64,000 bases of DNA from Nocardia panacis (GCF_003598715.1 NZ_QZFU01000010.1:276111-340110); one strand, 5' to 3'. Numbered from the stretch's first letter, positions 23,889-33,094 are shown. The notes: generated by a model not told the origin, from the letters alone. Translations and numbers: made by a program.

Positions 23889-24893
23889 TCACGCGTTGCA
23901 CAGCGTCACCTGCTGACCGGCGATCAGCACCCGCAGCGGCGCGGGCGCGTTCGCTGTTCCCTTGCCGCACTCCGGTTTCCAGCCCGCCACCGCGCGCGGC
24001 ACCGAGGCGTCGATCGCGCTCAACAAACCGGGCAGCCGCCCGAACACCTCGACGGCCTGTTTGGGATCCGGGAAAAGCGCGCGAATCGCGGCATCAACGT
24101 CCTGGCCGCCGTCGGTGTCCAGTCCGATGGTGCTCAGCAACCGATCGAGGGGACCGAGCACCGAGGGCGCGCTCATGGCGAATTCGGCCAGGCCGCCGAT
24201 ATTCTGTTGCAGCGCCTGGAAGACGTCGGTGAGCCGGGCCAGCAGCGGCACCAGATAGTGCACCCGCCCGCCGACCCGATCGGCGATCTCCGACATATTC
24301 CGCACCAGCGTGCCGATGACGGCCTGCCGGTCGCCGACATAGGCGCTGAGCTTCCCGATGGCGTCCAGCGCCGGACCGAGTCCGGTGCCATCGCCCTCCA
24401 ACACCGCGAGCATGCTCTGGGTGAACTGGTTCACCGTCTCCGGCGAGAGGGTGGCCAGCACCGGCCGCAACCCGTTGAACAGGCTCGTCACATCGAAGGA
24501 CGGCACGGTCATCTTGGCCTCGACCCTGGCATTCGCCGCGAGGCGGGTGCCCGGATTCGGCTGCTGCTGCAGGTCGATATACCGCTGGCCCGTGAGGTTC
24601 TGGTACCGGATGGCCAGGGTGCTGTTGTCGTAGATCGGCGTCGCGGTCTTGACGGTGAGATGCACCTTCGCCTTGTCGCCTTCGAGCGAGACGCCCTCGA
24701 CCTTGCCGACCTGCACCCCGAACATGCGCACATCGTCGCCGACCTTCAAACCGTTGGCGTCGGTGAAGATCGCGTCGTGCGCCTCGGTATCGCCGGAGAC
24801 GGGCCGTTTGATCGCGGTGAGCACCAGCGCCAGCACCACCAGCATGACCGCGGCGAACAGTCCCAGCCGCCAGGCCGCGCCACGCACCGTCAT
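23889..24893 (-). CDS. mceB: MceB, Mce-family lipid-transport protein
   Basis: 334 residues. Anchor at about 8-28 (LGLFAAVMLVVLALVLTAI), MCE domain with KVGDDVRMFGVQVGKVEGVS, and the family segment IRYQNLTGQRYIDLQQ. The C terminus carries two cysteines. Its ATG overlaps the mceA stop by 4 bp. Confidence 0.94.
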   Translation of the reverse strand: MTVRGAAWRLGLFAAVMLVVLALVLTAIKRPVSGDTEAHDAIFTDANGLKVGDDVRMFGVQVGKVEGVSLEGDKAKVHLTVKTATPIYDNSTLAIRYQNLTGQRYIDLQQQPNPGTRLAANARVEAKMTVPSFDVTSLFNGLRPVLATLSPETVNQFTQSMLAVLEGDGTGLGPALDAIGKLSAYVGDRQAVIGTLVRNMSEIADRVGGRVHYLVPLLARLTDVFQALQQNIGGLAEFAMSAPSVLGPLDRLLSTIGLDTDGGQDVDAAIRALFPDPKQAVEVFGRLPGLLSAIDASVPRAVAGWKPECGKGTANAPAPLRVLIAGQQVTLCNA

Positions 24894-25915
24894 CGCTCAC
24901 CTCCCGCAGGGGCAGGACCCGACGGCGCCCCGCGCACATCCGCCTCGACATTGAGCATCGGACCGTTCGGCGTATCCGGCATGGCCGCCCGCAGCCGCTC
25001 CAGCAGGGCGCGCAGTTCGGCCGCCGTCTGCTGCGGGTGCGGCACCATCGGCGCGAGCGCGCTCAGCACGGGGGCCAACTCGTTCGCGCCGTCGCCGAAG
25101 TACTTGCCCGCCGTGCCCGCGGTATCGGCCAGACCGGGCAACAACTGGTCGGTCACCGCCGAGACACCCGAATCGTAGTGTGCCCGATCGCCTTTCAGGA
25201 CGGCGATGGAGTTGATCCGATCGAGGATCTGGATCACCGCGCCCGCGAACTTACCGCCGCCGTCGAAGGCGGGGCCGAGCCGCCCGACCAGTTCCGAAGC
25301 GGGCATGTTCTGGTTGTCGGCGACGGTGCGCGCCACCGTGATCAGCGCCTGCACCAGCGGGGTGAACGCCTGGAAATCCGCCGACACCTGGGCGATCACC
25401 TGCGCCATCTGCGGCGACAGCACCGAAGCACCCACCTGGGACAGGCTGCGCAGGATGCTGCCCATGGTGGCGTCGTAGATATCGCCCGCCCGCGGGCCGG
25501 TCAGATCGATGACCTGGTCGGCCTGCAGCGGTCGACCGCCGGGGCCGCGCCGCAGTTCCAGTTCGCTGATGCCGAACAGGTTGGCGGGCGCGTAGTCGAC
25601 CCGCAGGCTGTCATCGATGCCGAACAGCCGGGCCGGGTCCAGCCGCAGCGTGATTCGCTGCGTGCCGCGCTCGTCGGGCGCGATATCGGCCACCGACCCC
25701 ACCAGCACACCGTCCAGGCGCACCTGCGTCCCGCTCACCACACCGTCACCGATCTCCTCGGTGTGCAGGGCGATGGACAGACCGTCCTCCCCGCGCACCG
25801 TGCGGTAGAGCAGTGTCGCCGCCGCCACGGCGAGGACGAGAAGAACGATGAGCCCGCCGGTCAGCCGCGCACCGCGGCGGTCGGCGGCGACTCCGGGCAA
25901 TCCGTAATTCGGCAT
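24890..25915 (-). CDS. mceA: MceA, Mce-family lipid-transport protein
   Basis: 341 residues, the first of six Mce proteins. It has a membrane anchor (LTGGLIVLLVLAVAAATLLY), an MCE domain (VVSGTQVRLDGVLVGSVADI) and a long helical C-terminal region ending in a Pro/Ala-rich tail. It lies 3 bp after the yrbEB stop. The set of six with two YrbE permeases matches mycobacterial mce operons. The substrate (cholesterol, fatty acid or other lipid) cannot be read from the sequence. Confidence 0.93.
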   Translation of the reverse strand: MPNYGLPGVAADRRGARLTGGLIVLLVLAVAAATLLYRTVRGEDGLSIALHTEEIGDGVVSGTQVRLDGVLVGSVADIAPDERGTQRITLRLDPARLFGIDDSLRVDYAPANLFGISELELRRGPGGRPLQADQVIDLTGPRAGDIYDATMGSILRSLSQVGASVLSPQMAQVIAQVSADFQAFTPLVQALITVARTVADNQNMPASELVGRLGPAFDGGGKFAGAVIQILDRINSIAVLKGDRAHYDSGVSAVTDQLLPGLADTAGTAGKYFGDGANELAPVLSALAPMVPHPQQTAAELRALLERLRAAMPDTPNGPMLNVEADVRGAPSGPAPAGGER

Positions 25916-25918
25916 CCG

Positions 25919-26782
25919 CTACCCCGTGAAACTGATTGCCGCGTTGAAGCCCCACAGGGCGATGGACAGCACCATATCGATGGCGATGATGGCGACGAAG
26001 CTGGTGCGCACCGCGCGCCCCGAGGCGATACCGACGCCCTCGGGACCGCCGGTGGCGAAGAACCCGTAATAGCTGTGCACGAGGATGACGACGGTGCCGA
26101 AGATGGCCACCTTGATCACCGACGCCACCACGTCGAAGCTGGTGACGAACTGGAAGAAGTAGTGGTCGTAGACGCCCGCCGACTGCGCGTGCACCAGCGT
26201 GATCAGCCCGCGACATGCCGCGTAGCTGAGGATCAGCGCGATGAGGAAGGTCGGCACGATGGCCAGCGCCCCCGCCACCACCCTGGTGGTCACCACGAAC
26301 GGCACCGAGCGCAGGCCCAGTGCCTCGATGGCGTCGATCTCCTCGGAGATGCGCATGGAGCCGATCTCGGCGGTGATCCGGCAGCCCGCCTGGGCGGCGA
26401 AGCCCACGGCCGCCGCGATCGGCGCGAGTTCGCGCGTGGTCGCGTAGGCGGAGACGATGCCGGTGACCGGCCCCATGCCGAGCATGCTCAGGGTGGCGAA
26501 GGACTCCACCGCCACCGACGCGCCCATCACCAGACCGAGCACGATCATCATCGGCACCGTGCCGCCGCCGACCACCACCGAGCCGCGACCCCAGGTCATA
26601 TCGGTGATGGCGCGCATCGTCTCGGCGCGATACCGCTCGAGCGTCAACGGGATCGCCGCGAGCACCTGCCAGACGAACAGCGCGACGAATCCGAACGCCT
26701 CGACGGCGCGCACCACCCGGCTGCCCCGCTGGAAATAGCGGCGAATCCAGTGAAACCCCTTGGGGGCGTACGAGGTCGCCAT
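25919..26782 (-). CDS. yrbEB: YrbEB-type ABC permease of the Mce system
   Basis: 287 residues with about six transmembrane helices, MlaE/DUF140 family. Diagnostic segments are VVVGGGTVPMMIVLGLVMGA, TTRELAPIAAAVGFAAQAGC and the EIGSMRISEEIDAIEALGL loop that contacts the ATPase. ATG 26782 shares a base with the yrbEA stop (TGATG). The ATPase (MceG/Mkl) is not in this window, as is usual for mce loci. Confidence 0.95.
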   Translation of the reverse strand: MATSYAPKGFHWIRRYFQRGSRVVRAVEAFGFVALFVWQVLAAIPLTLERYRAETMRAITDMTWGRGSVVVGGGTVPMMIVLGLVMGASVAVESFATLSMLGMGPVTGIVSAYATTRELAPIAAAVGFAAQAGCRITAEIGSMRISEEIDAIEALGLRSVPFVVTTRVVAGALAIVPTFLIALILSYAACRGLITLVHAQSAGVYDHYFFQFVTSFDVVASVIKVAIFGTVVILVHSYYGFFATGGPEGVGIASGRAVRTSFVAIIAIDMVLSIALWGFNAAISFTG

Positions 26783-27636
26783 CAGGCCAGCCTGGTGGGC
26801 AGGAACATGGCGGTGATCTGCGTGGCGACCAGATTGACCACGACGATCGAGACCACCGAGAGCACCACCGCCGCGTTCACCGCGTCGGCCACCCCGCGCG
26901 GACCGCCCTTGGCCTCCAACCCGCGCTGGCAGGCGATGACCACCACCAGGAATCCGAAGACCAGCGCCTTCAGCAGCGACACCCACACATCGGCGGTGGT
27001 GGTGAACGAACCGAAAGTCGCCCAGTAGCTACCGGGTGTCACCCCTTGCCCACCGATCGCCACGAGATAACCCGCCAGCACGCCGACAAAGATGACGAGC
27101 ACATTGAGCAGCGGCGCGATGAGCAGCATGGCCGCCATGCGCGGGATGACCAGCCGGTGCACCGGGCTGATGCCCATGGTGTTGAGCGCGTCGATCTCCT
27201 CGCGAATGGTGCGCGCGCCCAGGTCGGCGGCGATGGCCGCCGCGCCCGCACCGCCGAGCAGGAAGCCGGTGGCCATGGGCGCGCCCTGTTTGATCACGCC
27301 GAGTCCGCCGGTGGCGCCGAGCAGCGAATCCGCGCCCAGTGTGTGGATCAGGTTGCCCACCTGGACCGAGACGATCACGCCGAACGGGATGGCCATCAGA
27401 ATCGCGGGGACGGTGGTGACCGTGACCAGCCGCCATGCCTGCAACAGCGCCTCGCGCCATTGGAATTTCCCGCGCACGATATCGGCGATACCGCCCGTGA
27501 GGGCCTCCTGCGCCAATCCGACCGCGCGCCCGAAGGTGCGCAGCGAGGAGACGGCGGTATCGGAGAAGTTCTTGCGGACCACATCCACCGCGGTCGGTGC
27601 GCCGACCCGCTCCGGAGCCTGCGTCCCGCTGCTCAT
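26782..27636 (-). CDS. yrbEA: YrbEA-type ABC permease of the Mce system
   Basis: 284 residues, MlaE/DUF140 family permease, first gene of the locus. It has VPAILMAIPFGVIVSVQVGN, GGAGAAAIAADLGARTIREE and the IDALNTMGISPVHRLVIPRM coupling loop. ATG 27636 is chosen because the family begins shortly before RVGAPTAVDVVRKNF; a longer frame upstream is not protein-like. The 199 bp between this gene and chaA should contain the promoter of the eight-gene operon; it includes a CGGTTACCG palindrome (27734-27742) of unknown relevance. No mam genes follow mceF, unlike several mycobacterial loci. Confidence 0.94.
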   Translation of the reverse strand: MSSGTQAPERVGAPTAVDVVRKNFSDTAVSSLRTFGRAVGLAQEALTGGIADIVRGKFQWREALLQAWRLVTVTTVPAILMAIPFGVIVSVQVGNLIHTLGADSLLGATGGLGVIKQGAPMATGFLLGGAGAAAIAADLGARTIREEIDALNTMGISPVHRLVIPRMAAMLLIAPLLNVLVIFVGVLAGYLVAIGGQGVTPGSYWATFGSFTTTADVWVSLLKALVFGFLVVVIACQRGLEAKGGPRGVADAVNAAVVLSVVSIVVVNLVATQITAMFLPTRLA

Positions 27637-27835
27637 CGACCAAATCCCTGTGCCGTGCCGAGGGCACGCGCTGTGTCGAAAATCATCACGCACTCTCCGA
27701 ATCCGGCAGCACTGCCTGTTTTCGCCAAGCTAACGGTTACCGACAGTCACGACAAAATCGGCCAGACGTGATGCTGGCCACAGAAATACCGGATCGATCA
27801 TGCGAACTCGTCATACGTGAGGTGCATCACGACGA

Positions 27836-28921
27836 CTACGGACTTGCGGCGAGGAACACAAATGCCGAGAACACCGCCAGATGCACCCCGCCTTGCAACA
27901 AAGTGGCGCGCCCCGGCACGACGGTGAGCACACCGACCACAACTGTCAGGGCGAGAAGCACCATCTGCGTCGCACCGAGCCCCAACACCAGCGGACCCTT
28001 TAGCCAAATAGTTGCCAGCGCGATGGACGGGATGGTCAGACCGATGCTGGCCATAGCCGAACCCAGCGCCAGATTCAAGCTGATCTGCACCTGATCGCGT
28101 CGCGCCGCGCGCACTGCCGCCAGCGTCTCCGGCAGCAACACCAGCAGCGCGATCACCACACCGACCGCCGAATGCGGCAGGCCGGCCGACGCGATCCCGG
28201 ATTCGATACTCGGCGAAAGGGTTTTGGCCAAGCCGACCACCGATACCAACGCCACCAGCAGCAGTCCGAGACTGCGCAGCGCCTCGCGGGTGGTCGGCGG
28301 CGCGGCGGGCTCGTCGGCCTGCGCGCCCGCCTCCTCGACCGGGAGGAAGTCGTCAGGGTGACGCACCGTCTGCACCATGACGAACAGACCGTAGAGCGCC
28401 AGCGAGCAGACGCCGGCGAAAGCCAACTGCCCGCTGGTGAACTCCGGTCCCGGCTTGGTCGTGGTGAAGGTCGGCAGCACCAGACACAGCGTGGCCAACG
28501 TGGCGACGGTGGCCAGCGCCGCACCCGTCCCCTCGGCATTGAAGAACGCCACCCGCCGCCGCAGCGCCCCGACCAGCAGCGAAAGCCCGAAGATCCCATT
28601 GCAGGTGATCATGACCGCCGCGAAGACGGTGTCACGTGCCAACGTCTCCGACCCCTCCCCGCCGGAGATCATCAGCGTCACGATGAGCCCCACCTCGATC
28701 ACGGTCACCGCGACGGCCAGCACCAGCGCCCCCAGCGGCTCGCCGACCCGGTGCGCCACCACCTCGGCGTGATAGACCGCCGCCAGCACGGCACCGACCA
28801 GCGCCAACCCCACGACGGCCCCGACAACCCCTGGCAAACTCCGCCCCCAAGTCGCCGCGAGCGCGACAACGGCCAAGATCGGCACGACGGCGGTCCAGTG
28901 GGCTGTCAACGTCCTGATCAT
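27836..28921 (-). CDS. chaA: Ca2+/H+ (cation/proton) antiporter
   Basis: 361 residues with about eleven transmembrane helices. The two acidic ion-binding repeats are visible: VAVTVIEVGLIVTLMISGGE in the first half and VVIALLVLLPETLAAVRAAR in the second, both with the conserved Glu of the CaCA superfamily. The length and these motifs fit ChaA, which expels Ca2+ (or Na+/K+ at high pH) in exchange for protons. It starts at ATG 28921 and is divergent from the DUF4377 lipoprotein gene 97 bp away. Confidence 0.92.
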   Translation of the reverse strand: MIRTLTAHWTAVVPILAVVALAATWGRSLPGVVGAVVGLALVGAVLAAVYHAEVVAHRVGEPLGALVLAVAVTVIEVGLIVTLMISGGEGSETLARDTVFAAVMITCNGIFGLSLLVGALRRRVAFFNAEGTGAALATVATLATLCLVLPTFTTTKPGPEFTSGQLAFAGVCSLALYGLFVMVQTVRHPDDFLPVEEAGAQADEPAAPPTTREALRSLGLLLVALVSVVGLAKTLSPSIESGIASAGLPHSAVGVVIALLVLLPETLAAVRAARRDQVQISLNLALGSAMASIGLTIPSIALATIWLKGPLVLGLGATQMVLLALTVVVGVLTVVPGRATLLQGGVHLAVFSAFVFLAASP

Positions 28922-29018
28922 GTCTCCATCGTGTCAGCAAACCCGGAGCTCACCCGATCCAGACCCGCGGCGCGTCGGGAGAGCGGTCGATTCGCGTCCG
29001 AACTCGGAGCGGAGAACT

Positions 29019-29366
29019 ATGCTGCGTGTCATGCGATCCGGCCGTTATGCGCTGCCGGTGGCGAGTATCGCGCTCGCCACACTGGTCGGCGGATGCTCGC
29101 ACCCCGCGCCCGCCGAGCGGGCCACTGCCCCAACGTCTTCGGCGGTATCGCAGGCGGGCATCGACCTATGGGTCGGGCCGCGGCCCTGCGCGGACGAACC
29201 GACTTGCCTTCAGGTCAAACAAAATCCGGACAGCACCTGGGAACCGCTGCGCGAAGGCATCGCCGGATTCACCTACCAGCCGGGCTTCGTCTATCAGCTG
29301 AAGGTGGCGGCCGCGGCAGCGGGCTGGCGGCTCATCGCGATCGTGCGACGTGATCCGGCCGACTGA
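29019..29366 (+). CDS. DUF4377 lipoprotein
   Basis: 115 residues. A lipoprotein signal (YALPVASIALATLVGGCSH) ends in the lipobox VGGC. The mature part is one DUF4377 domain: WVGPRPCADEPTCLQVKQNP, then IAGFTYQPGFVYQLKV, with the two family cysteines. Such proteins are secreted and often sit near stress or META-domain proteins; the function is unknown. ATG 29019 has GGAGAACT immediately upstream. Confidence 0.85.
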   Translation: MLRVMRSGRYALPVASIALATLVGGCSHPAPAERATAPTSSAVSQAGIDLWVGPRPCADEPTCLQVKQNPDSTWEPLREGIAGFTYQPGFVYQLKVAAAAAGWRLIAIVRRDPAD

Positions 29367-29510
29367 ACAGCACGACCGGTATGCGGCGAAACGCATTTCA
29401 CATCACGGGGCAATATCGAATCAGTGCCGGGAACGCGAACGCCACACATCTACGGCGAACATCTCACGATAGATCGACCGACACCCGGCGCATAGGCGAG
29501 AATCTGCCGG

Positions 29511-30164
29511 GTGCGGACTCAGTTCACTCGCGAGCTCATCGCGTTGACCGATGATTTGACGCGGATGTGTCGGCTCGCCCACGATGCCGCGGACCGCGTC
29601 ACCGACGCGCTCGTCGACGCCGACCTCGCCGCCACCTACGAGGTCTTCGCCCTGGACGAGCAGCTACAGAAGATGTACGGGGCGTGCGAGGCGCGCACCG
29701 TGGTGCTGCTGGCGCTACAGGCGCCGGTGGCCAGGGATCTGCGGCACGTGGTCACCGCCATCCAGATCGCGGGCGAACTGTCGCGAATCGGCACGCTGAT
29801 CAGCGGGGTCGCCGATCAGGTCTACCGCTCCCATCCGGGTCACGTTGCCCCGCAATCGATCATGAACCTGCTGGCCGCGATGTGCGGGCTCGCCGCCCGA
29901 CGCACGGCCGCGGCGGCCGAGTCGGTGGCCATGGGTCGCCACCGCGCCGACACCGACTCCGCCTCGCACGCGATGCGGGACCTGCGCATCCGGTTGCGCA
30001 CCGCACTCGACAACGGCACCGAGACCACTCCCGCGGCCATCGATCTCGCGCTGCTCGGCGGTCACCTGGAGCGCTGCATCGACCACACCGACCGCATCGA
30101 TCGCCTGATTCGCTTCCTGGACACCGGAATTCCGCCCACCGCGCAGGAACCCGAGCGGTCCTAA
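29511..30164 (+). CDS. PhoU-like protein
   Basis: 217 residues, two PhoU three-helix bundles (about 5-100 and 110-205). Segments such as VFALDEQLQKMYGACEARTV and QAPVARDLRHVVTAIQIAGE and LGGHLERCIDHTDRIDRLIR contain the acidic metal-binding positions of PhoU. PhoU proteins restrain phosphate uptake by acting between the PhoR kinase and the Pst transporter. No pst genes are close, so this may be one of several paralogues. The GTG start at 29511 gives the expected length. Its end overlaps the convergent LysR gene by 4 bp. Confidence 0.9.
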   Translation: MRTQFTRELIALTDDLTRMCRLAHDAADRVTDALVDADLAATYEVFALDEQLQKMYGACEARTVVLLALQAPVARDLRHVVTAIQIAGELSRIGTLISGVADQVYRSHPGHVAPQSIMNLLAAMCGLAARRTAAAAESVAMGRHRADTDSASHAMRDLRIRLRTALDNGTETTPAAIDLALLGGHLERCIDHTDRIDRLIRFLDTGIPPTAQEPERS

Positions 30165-31069
30165 GCCGCGCGTCGAGCGATGTCGTAGAGGGCGCGCGCC
30201 GCGCCCGTCGGCCGCCGACCGGTGGGCCACACCGCGCGCAAGGTGCGTTCCAGGTCCAGATCGGTGACGGTGGGTGAGATCAGGGTGCCCGAGGCGACCT
30301 CGACGGCCACCGCGAGCGAACTCAACACCGCCGCACCGGCTCCCGAGGCAACCGCGGTCTTGATCGCCGTGGTCGAGGACAACTCCAGTGCCACCCGCGG
30401 CCGCCAGTCCGGATCGCGCCGGGATACCGCGTGCTCGAACCAGGTTCGGGTGCCCGAATCCGGTTCTCGTTGAATGAGCGCGGTTTCGGCGAGCTCGGTG
30501 CCGGAAACCGTTCCCCGGCGCGCCCATTCGTGCTGCGGTGCAACCACAACCACCAACCGATCGCGCGCCACCGGATGACTCTCCAAACCGCGAAAGCCGC
30601 GCGGACCCTCGATGAATCCGATATCGGCGTGCCCCGCCAGCACCTGTTCGGCCACATGCACCGAATTCCCGGATTCGAGCGCGATGGCGGTTTCCGGCGC
30701 GGAGATCCGCAGCGTCATCAGCCAACCCGGAAACAGGTATTCGGCGACGGTCTGGCTGGCGGCCACCCGCAGGTGCGAGCGGCGTTCGGCCCGCAGCGCA
30801 TCGATCCCCGCGTCCAGGTGCGCGGCGGCGTCCACCACCGCACGCGCCCATTCGGCGATGAGCGAACCGGCGGCGGTGGGCCGCGAACCCAGCGCGCTGC
30901 GCTCCAGCACCGGTACGCCGACGAGTTGCTCGAGATAGCGGATGCGGGAGGAGGCCGAGGGCTGAGAGATGCCGTGGGCGCGGGCCGCGCGGCCGAGGCT
31001 GCCCAGTTCCAGCACCGACAGCAGCAGATCGAGCGCCGCCAGGTCGGGTACGCGCGGCGATAGAGGCAT
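30161..31069 (-). CDS. LysR-family transcriptional regulator
   Basis: 302 residues. The N-terminal winged helix is LDLLLSVLELGSLGRAARAH then GISQPSASSRIRYLEQLVGV. The remainder is a periplasmic-binding-like effector domain (LRVAASQTVAEYLFPGWL, GHADIGFIEGPRGFRGLES). It is divergent from the TDT exporter gene, and two overlapping inverted repeats cover its own start codon. The layout implies that it represses itself and activates the exporter when an inducer binds. Confidence 0.94.
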   Translation of the reverse strand: MPLSPRVPDLAALDLLLSVLELGSLGRAARAHGISQPSASSRIRYLEQLVGVPVLERSALGSRPTAAGSLIAEWARAVVDAAAHLDAGIDALRAERRSHLRVAASQTVAEYLFPGWLMTLRISAPETAIALESGNSVHVAEQVLAGHADIGFIEGPRGFRGLESHPVARDRLVVVVAPQHEWARRGTVSGTELAETALIQREPDSGTRTWFEHAVSRRDPDWRPRVALELSSTTAIKTAVASGAGAAVLSSLAVAVEVASGTLISPTVTDLDLERTLRAVWPTGRRPTGAARALYDIARRAA

Positions 31070-31093
31070 AGAACGAGTCTATGCATACATAGA
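31066..31093. promoter_or_regulatory. Nested inverted repeats in the LysR/TDT intergenic region
   Basis: GCATAGA-ACGAG-TCTATGC (31066-31084) is a perfect 7-bp inverted repeat. Its right arm is reused in TCTATG-CATA-CATAGA (31078-31093). Three half-sites in alternating orientation cover the LysR start codon and lie about 50 bp upstream of the exporter start, typical of LysR recognition and activation sites. Confidence 0.6.
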
Positions 31094-31139
31094 AAACCGA
31101 CCGCTACCCACCGATCGGACCGGCCACGACGCTGGAGTC

Positions 31140-32249
31140 ATGACCGCCACCCTGACCCGCCCCGCCGCGCCACCGGTTCGGGAACGGACGCAGCCGCTGC
31201 GTCACCTCGGTCCCAACTGGTTCGCGGCGGTCATGGGCACCGGCATCGTGGCCAACGCGGCGGCCGGACTCCCGGTGCGGTTTCCGGGGCTGCGCGGCGC
31301 GGCCCTCGTGGTCTGGGTGTTCGCCGCGATATTGCTGGTCGTCCTCACGGTGGCCTGGGTCGTGCAGTGGGTGCGCTATCCCGAGACCGCGCGCGAACAT
31401 CGCGGTCACCCGGTGATGGCGCACTTCTTCGGCGCGCCGCCGATGGCGATGCTCACTGTCGGCGCGGGCGCGCTGCTGCTCGGCCGCGACCTCATCGGCT
31501 TGGACGCGGCCCTCGCCGTGGACTGGGTGCTGTGGTCGGCGGGCACCGCACTGGGTCTGCTCGCCGCCTTCGCCGTGCCCCTACGCATGTTCACCGGGCA
31601 GCCGAGCAAACCGGACGCGGCGTTCGGGGGCTGGCTCATGCCGGTGGTGCCCCCGATGGTCTCGGCGGCCATGGGCGCGCTGCTGGTGCCGCACACCCCC
31701 GCCGGACAGTGGCGGCTGACGCTGATCCTGCTCTGTCTGGCCATGTTCGGTGTGAGCCTGATCGCGGCCCTGGTCACCACCACCCTCATCTGGTCGCGGC
31801 TGATCCACTTCGGCCCGCCGCCCGCGGGAATGGCGCCGACGCTGTGGATCGTGCTCGGCCCGCTCGGTCAATCCATCACCGCCGCCGGGCTGCTCGCCAC
31901 CGCCGCGCCCGCCGCGCTGCCCCCGCTGTATGCCAAGGGATTGGATGTCTTCTCGGTCATCTATGGCATCGCCGCCTGGGGTTTCGCCGTGCTGTGGCTG
32001 ACCATCGCCGCCGCCGTCACGATAAAGGCCGCGCGCGCAGGGCAATTGGCCTTCAACATGACGTGGTGGGGTTTCACCTTCCCGGTGGGCACCTGTATCA
32101 CCGGCAGCACGGTGCTCTACGCCCACACCGGCGCTTACCTTTTCGGTGGGGCGGCCGTCGTCCTGTATCTGCTGCTGTTCCTCGCCTGGCTCACCGTCGG
32201 CGCCCGCACGGTGCGCGGCATCGTCACCGGCTCGCTGTTCGGCCGCTGA
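31140..32249 (+). CDS. TDT-family (TehA/SLAC1/Ssu1-like) transporter
   Basis: 369 residues with ten predicted transmembrane helices. It opens with HLGPNWFAAVMGTGIVANAA, the start of the first pore helix in this family, and contains AWGFAVLWLTIAAAVTIKAA and FNMTWWGFTFPVGTCITGST. Family members export sulfite, C4-dicarboxylates or tellurite, or act as anion channels. The start at ATG 31140 follows GGAGTC. The divergent LysR gene is likely its regulator. Confidence 0.91.
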   Translation: MTATLTRPAAPPVRERTQPLRHLGPNWFAAVMGTGIVANAAAGLPVRFPGLRGAALVVWVFAAILLVVLTVAWVVQWVRYPETAREHRGHPVMAHFFGAPPMAMLTVGAGALLLGRDLIGLDAALAVDWVLWSAGTALGLLAAFAVPLRMFTGQPSKPDAAFGGWLMPVVPPMVSAAMGALLVPHTPAGQWRLTLILLCLAMFGVSLIAALVTTTLIWSRLIHFGPPPAGMAPTLWIVLGPLGQSITAAGLLATAAPAALPPLYAKGLDVFSVIYGIAAWGFAVLWLTIAAAVTIKAARAGQLAFNMTWWGFTFPVGTCITGSTVLYAHTGAYLFGGAAVVLYLLLFLAWLTVGARTVRGIVTGSLFGR

Positions 32250-32255
32250 TCCACC

Positions 32256-32274
32256 CGGCGGTTCCCACCCGCCG
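32256..32274. terminator. Hairpin after the TDT transporter gene
   Basis: CGGCGG pairs with CCGCCG around a 7-base loop, beginning a few bases after the stop codon. No U-tract. Confidence 0.4.
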
Positions 32275-32377
32275 CACCACTGTGTGCCGAATGTCATACG
32301 CGGCAATGACTTCACCGCCCCGCGCCACCCGGTACCTTGACGCCCTGTTCGATTCGCAGGCAAGGGTAGGCATTTCG

Positions 32378-33094
32378 ATGAAGGTAGCGCCACGACGGCT
32401 CACGGTGCTCGGCGTGGTTCTCGCCGTGATCTTCGCCGCCGCGTACATCTATATCCGTGCGACACACTCGGATTCGAGTGCTTCGAGTTCGCAGTCCGGC
32501 CCCCCGGCGGCCGCACCCATTCCGGCCAAGCAGGCGCTGACCATGCTCAACGCGCTGAAGGTGGCCGACCGCGCCCCCAAAACCGGTTACAGCCGTGACC
32601 AATTCGGTCCGGCCTGGTCCGACGACGTATCCGTCGCGGGCGGCCACAACAACTGCGACACCCGCAACGACATCCTGACCAGGGATATGGTCGACCTGTC
32701 CTACAAGGACACCAAGAAGTGCATGGTCGACGCGGGCACCCTGCACGATGTCTACACCGGCAGGACCATCAAATTCGAGCGCGGCACCCGCACCTCCACC
32801 GATGTCCAGATCGACCACATCGTGGCGCTGTCCAATGCCTGGCAGACCGGCGCGCAGAAGCTGTCCGAGGACCGCCGCCGCGACCTGGCCAACGATCCGA
32901 TCAACCTGCAGGCCGTCGACGGCCCCACCAACCAGGCCAAGAGCGATTCCGACGCCAACGACTGGCTGCCGCCCAACAAGGGCTACCGCTGCGCCTACGT
33001 CACCCGGCAGATCCAGGTGAAGACCACTTACTCGCTATGGGTCACCAAGGACGAAAAAGACGCCATGACACGGGAACTCACCTCCTGCCCGTAG
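32378..33094 (+). CDS. Membrane-anchored or secreted HNH nuclease (DUF1524 type)
   Basis: 238 residues. Residues 8-27 form a signal anchor (LTVLGVVLAVIFAAAYIYI), followed by a Ser/Pro/Ala-rich linker and an external nuclease domain. The HNH core is DVQIDHIVALSNAW (Asp146, His147) with NLQAVDGPTNQAKSDSDAND and a Lys at 188, matching the GmrSD C-terminal/DUF1524 pattern. Two cysteine pairs are consistent with an exported protein. It would cut DNA or RNA outside the cell for nutrient use, competition or biofilm DNA turnover. Family members are common in Streptomyces and Nocardia. ATG 32378 is the only start giving the anchor. Confidence 0.88.
   Translation: MKVAPRRLTVLGVVLAVIFAAAYIYIRATHSDSSASSSQSGPPAAAPIPAKQALTMLNALKVADRAPKTGYSRDQFGPAWSDDVSVAGGHNNCDTRNDILTRDMVDLSYKDTKKCMVDAGTLHDVYTGRTIKFERGTRTSTDVQIDHIVALSNAWQTGAQKLSEDRRRDLANDPINLQAVDGPTNQAKSDSDANDWLPPNKGYRCAYVTRQIQVKTTYSLWVTKDEKDAMTRELTSCP

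Noticed and set aside
25037..27028. Open frame of 663 codons on the plus strand
   Set aside because: Antisense to mceA and the YrbE permeases. Its His/Asp/Arg-rich sequence is the mirror of hydrophobic permease codons.
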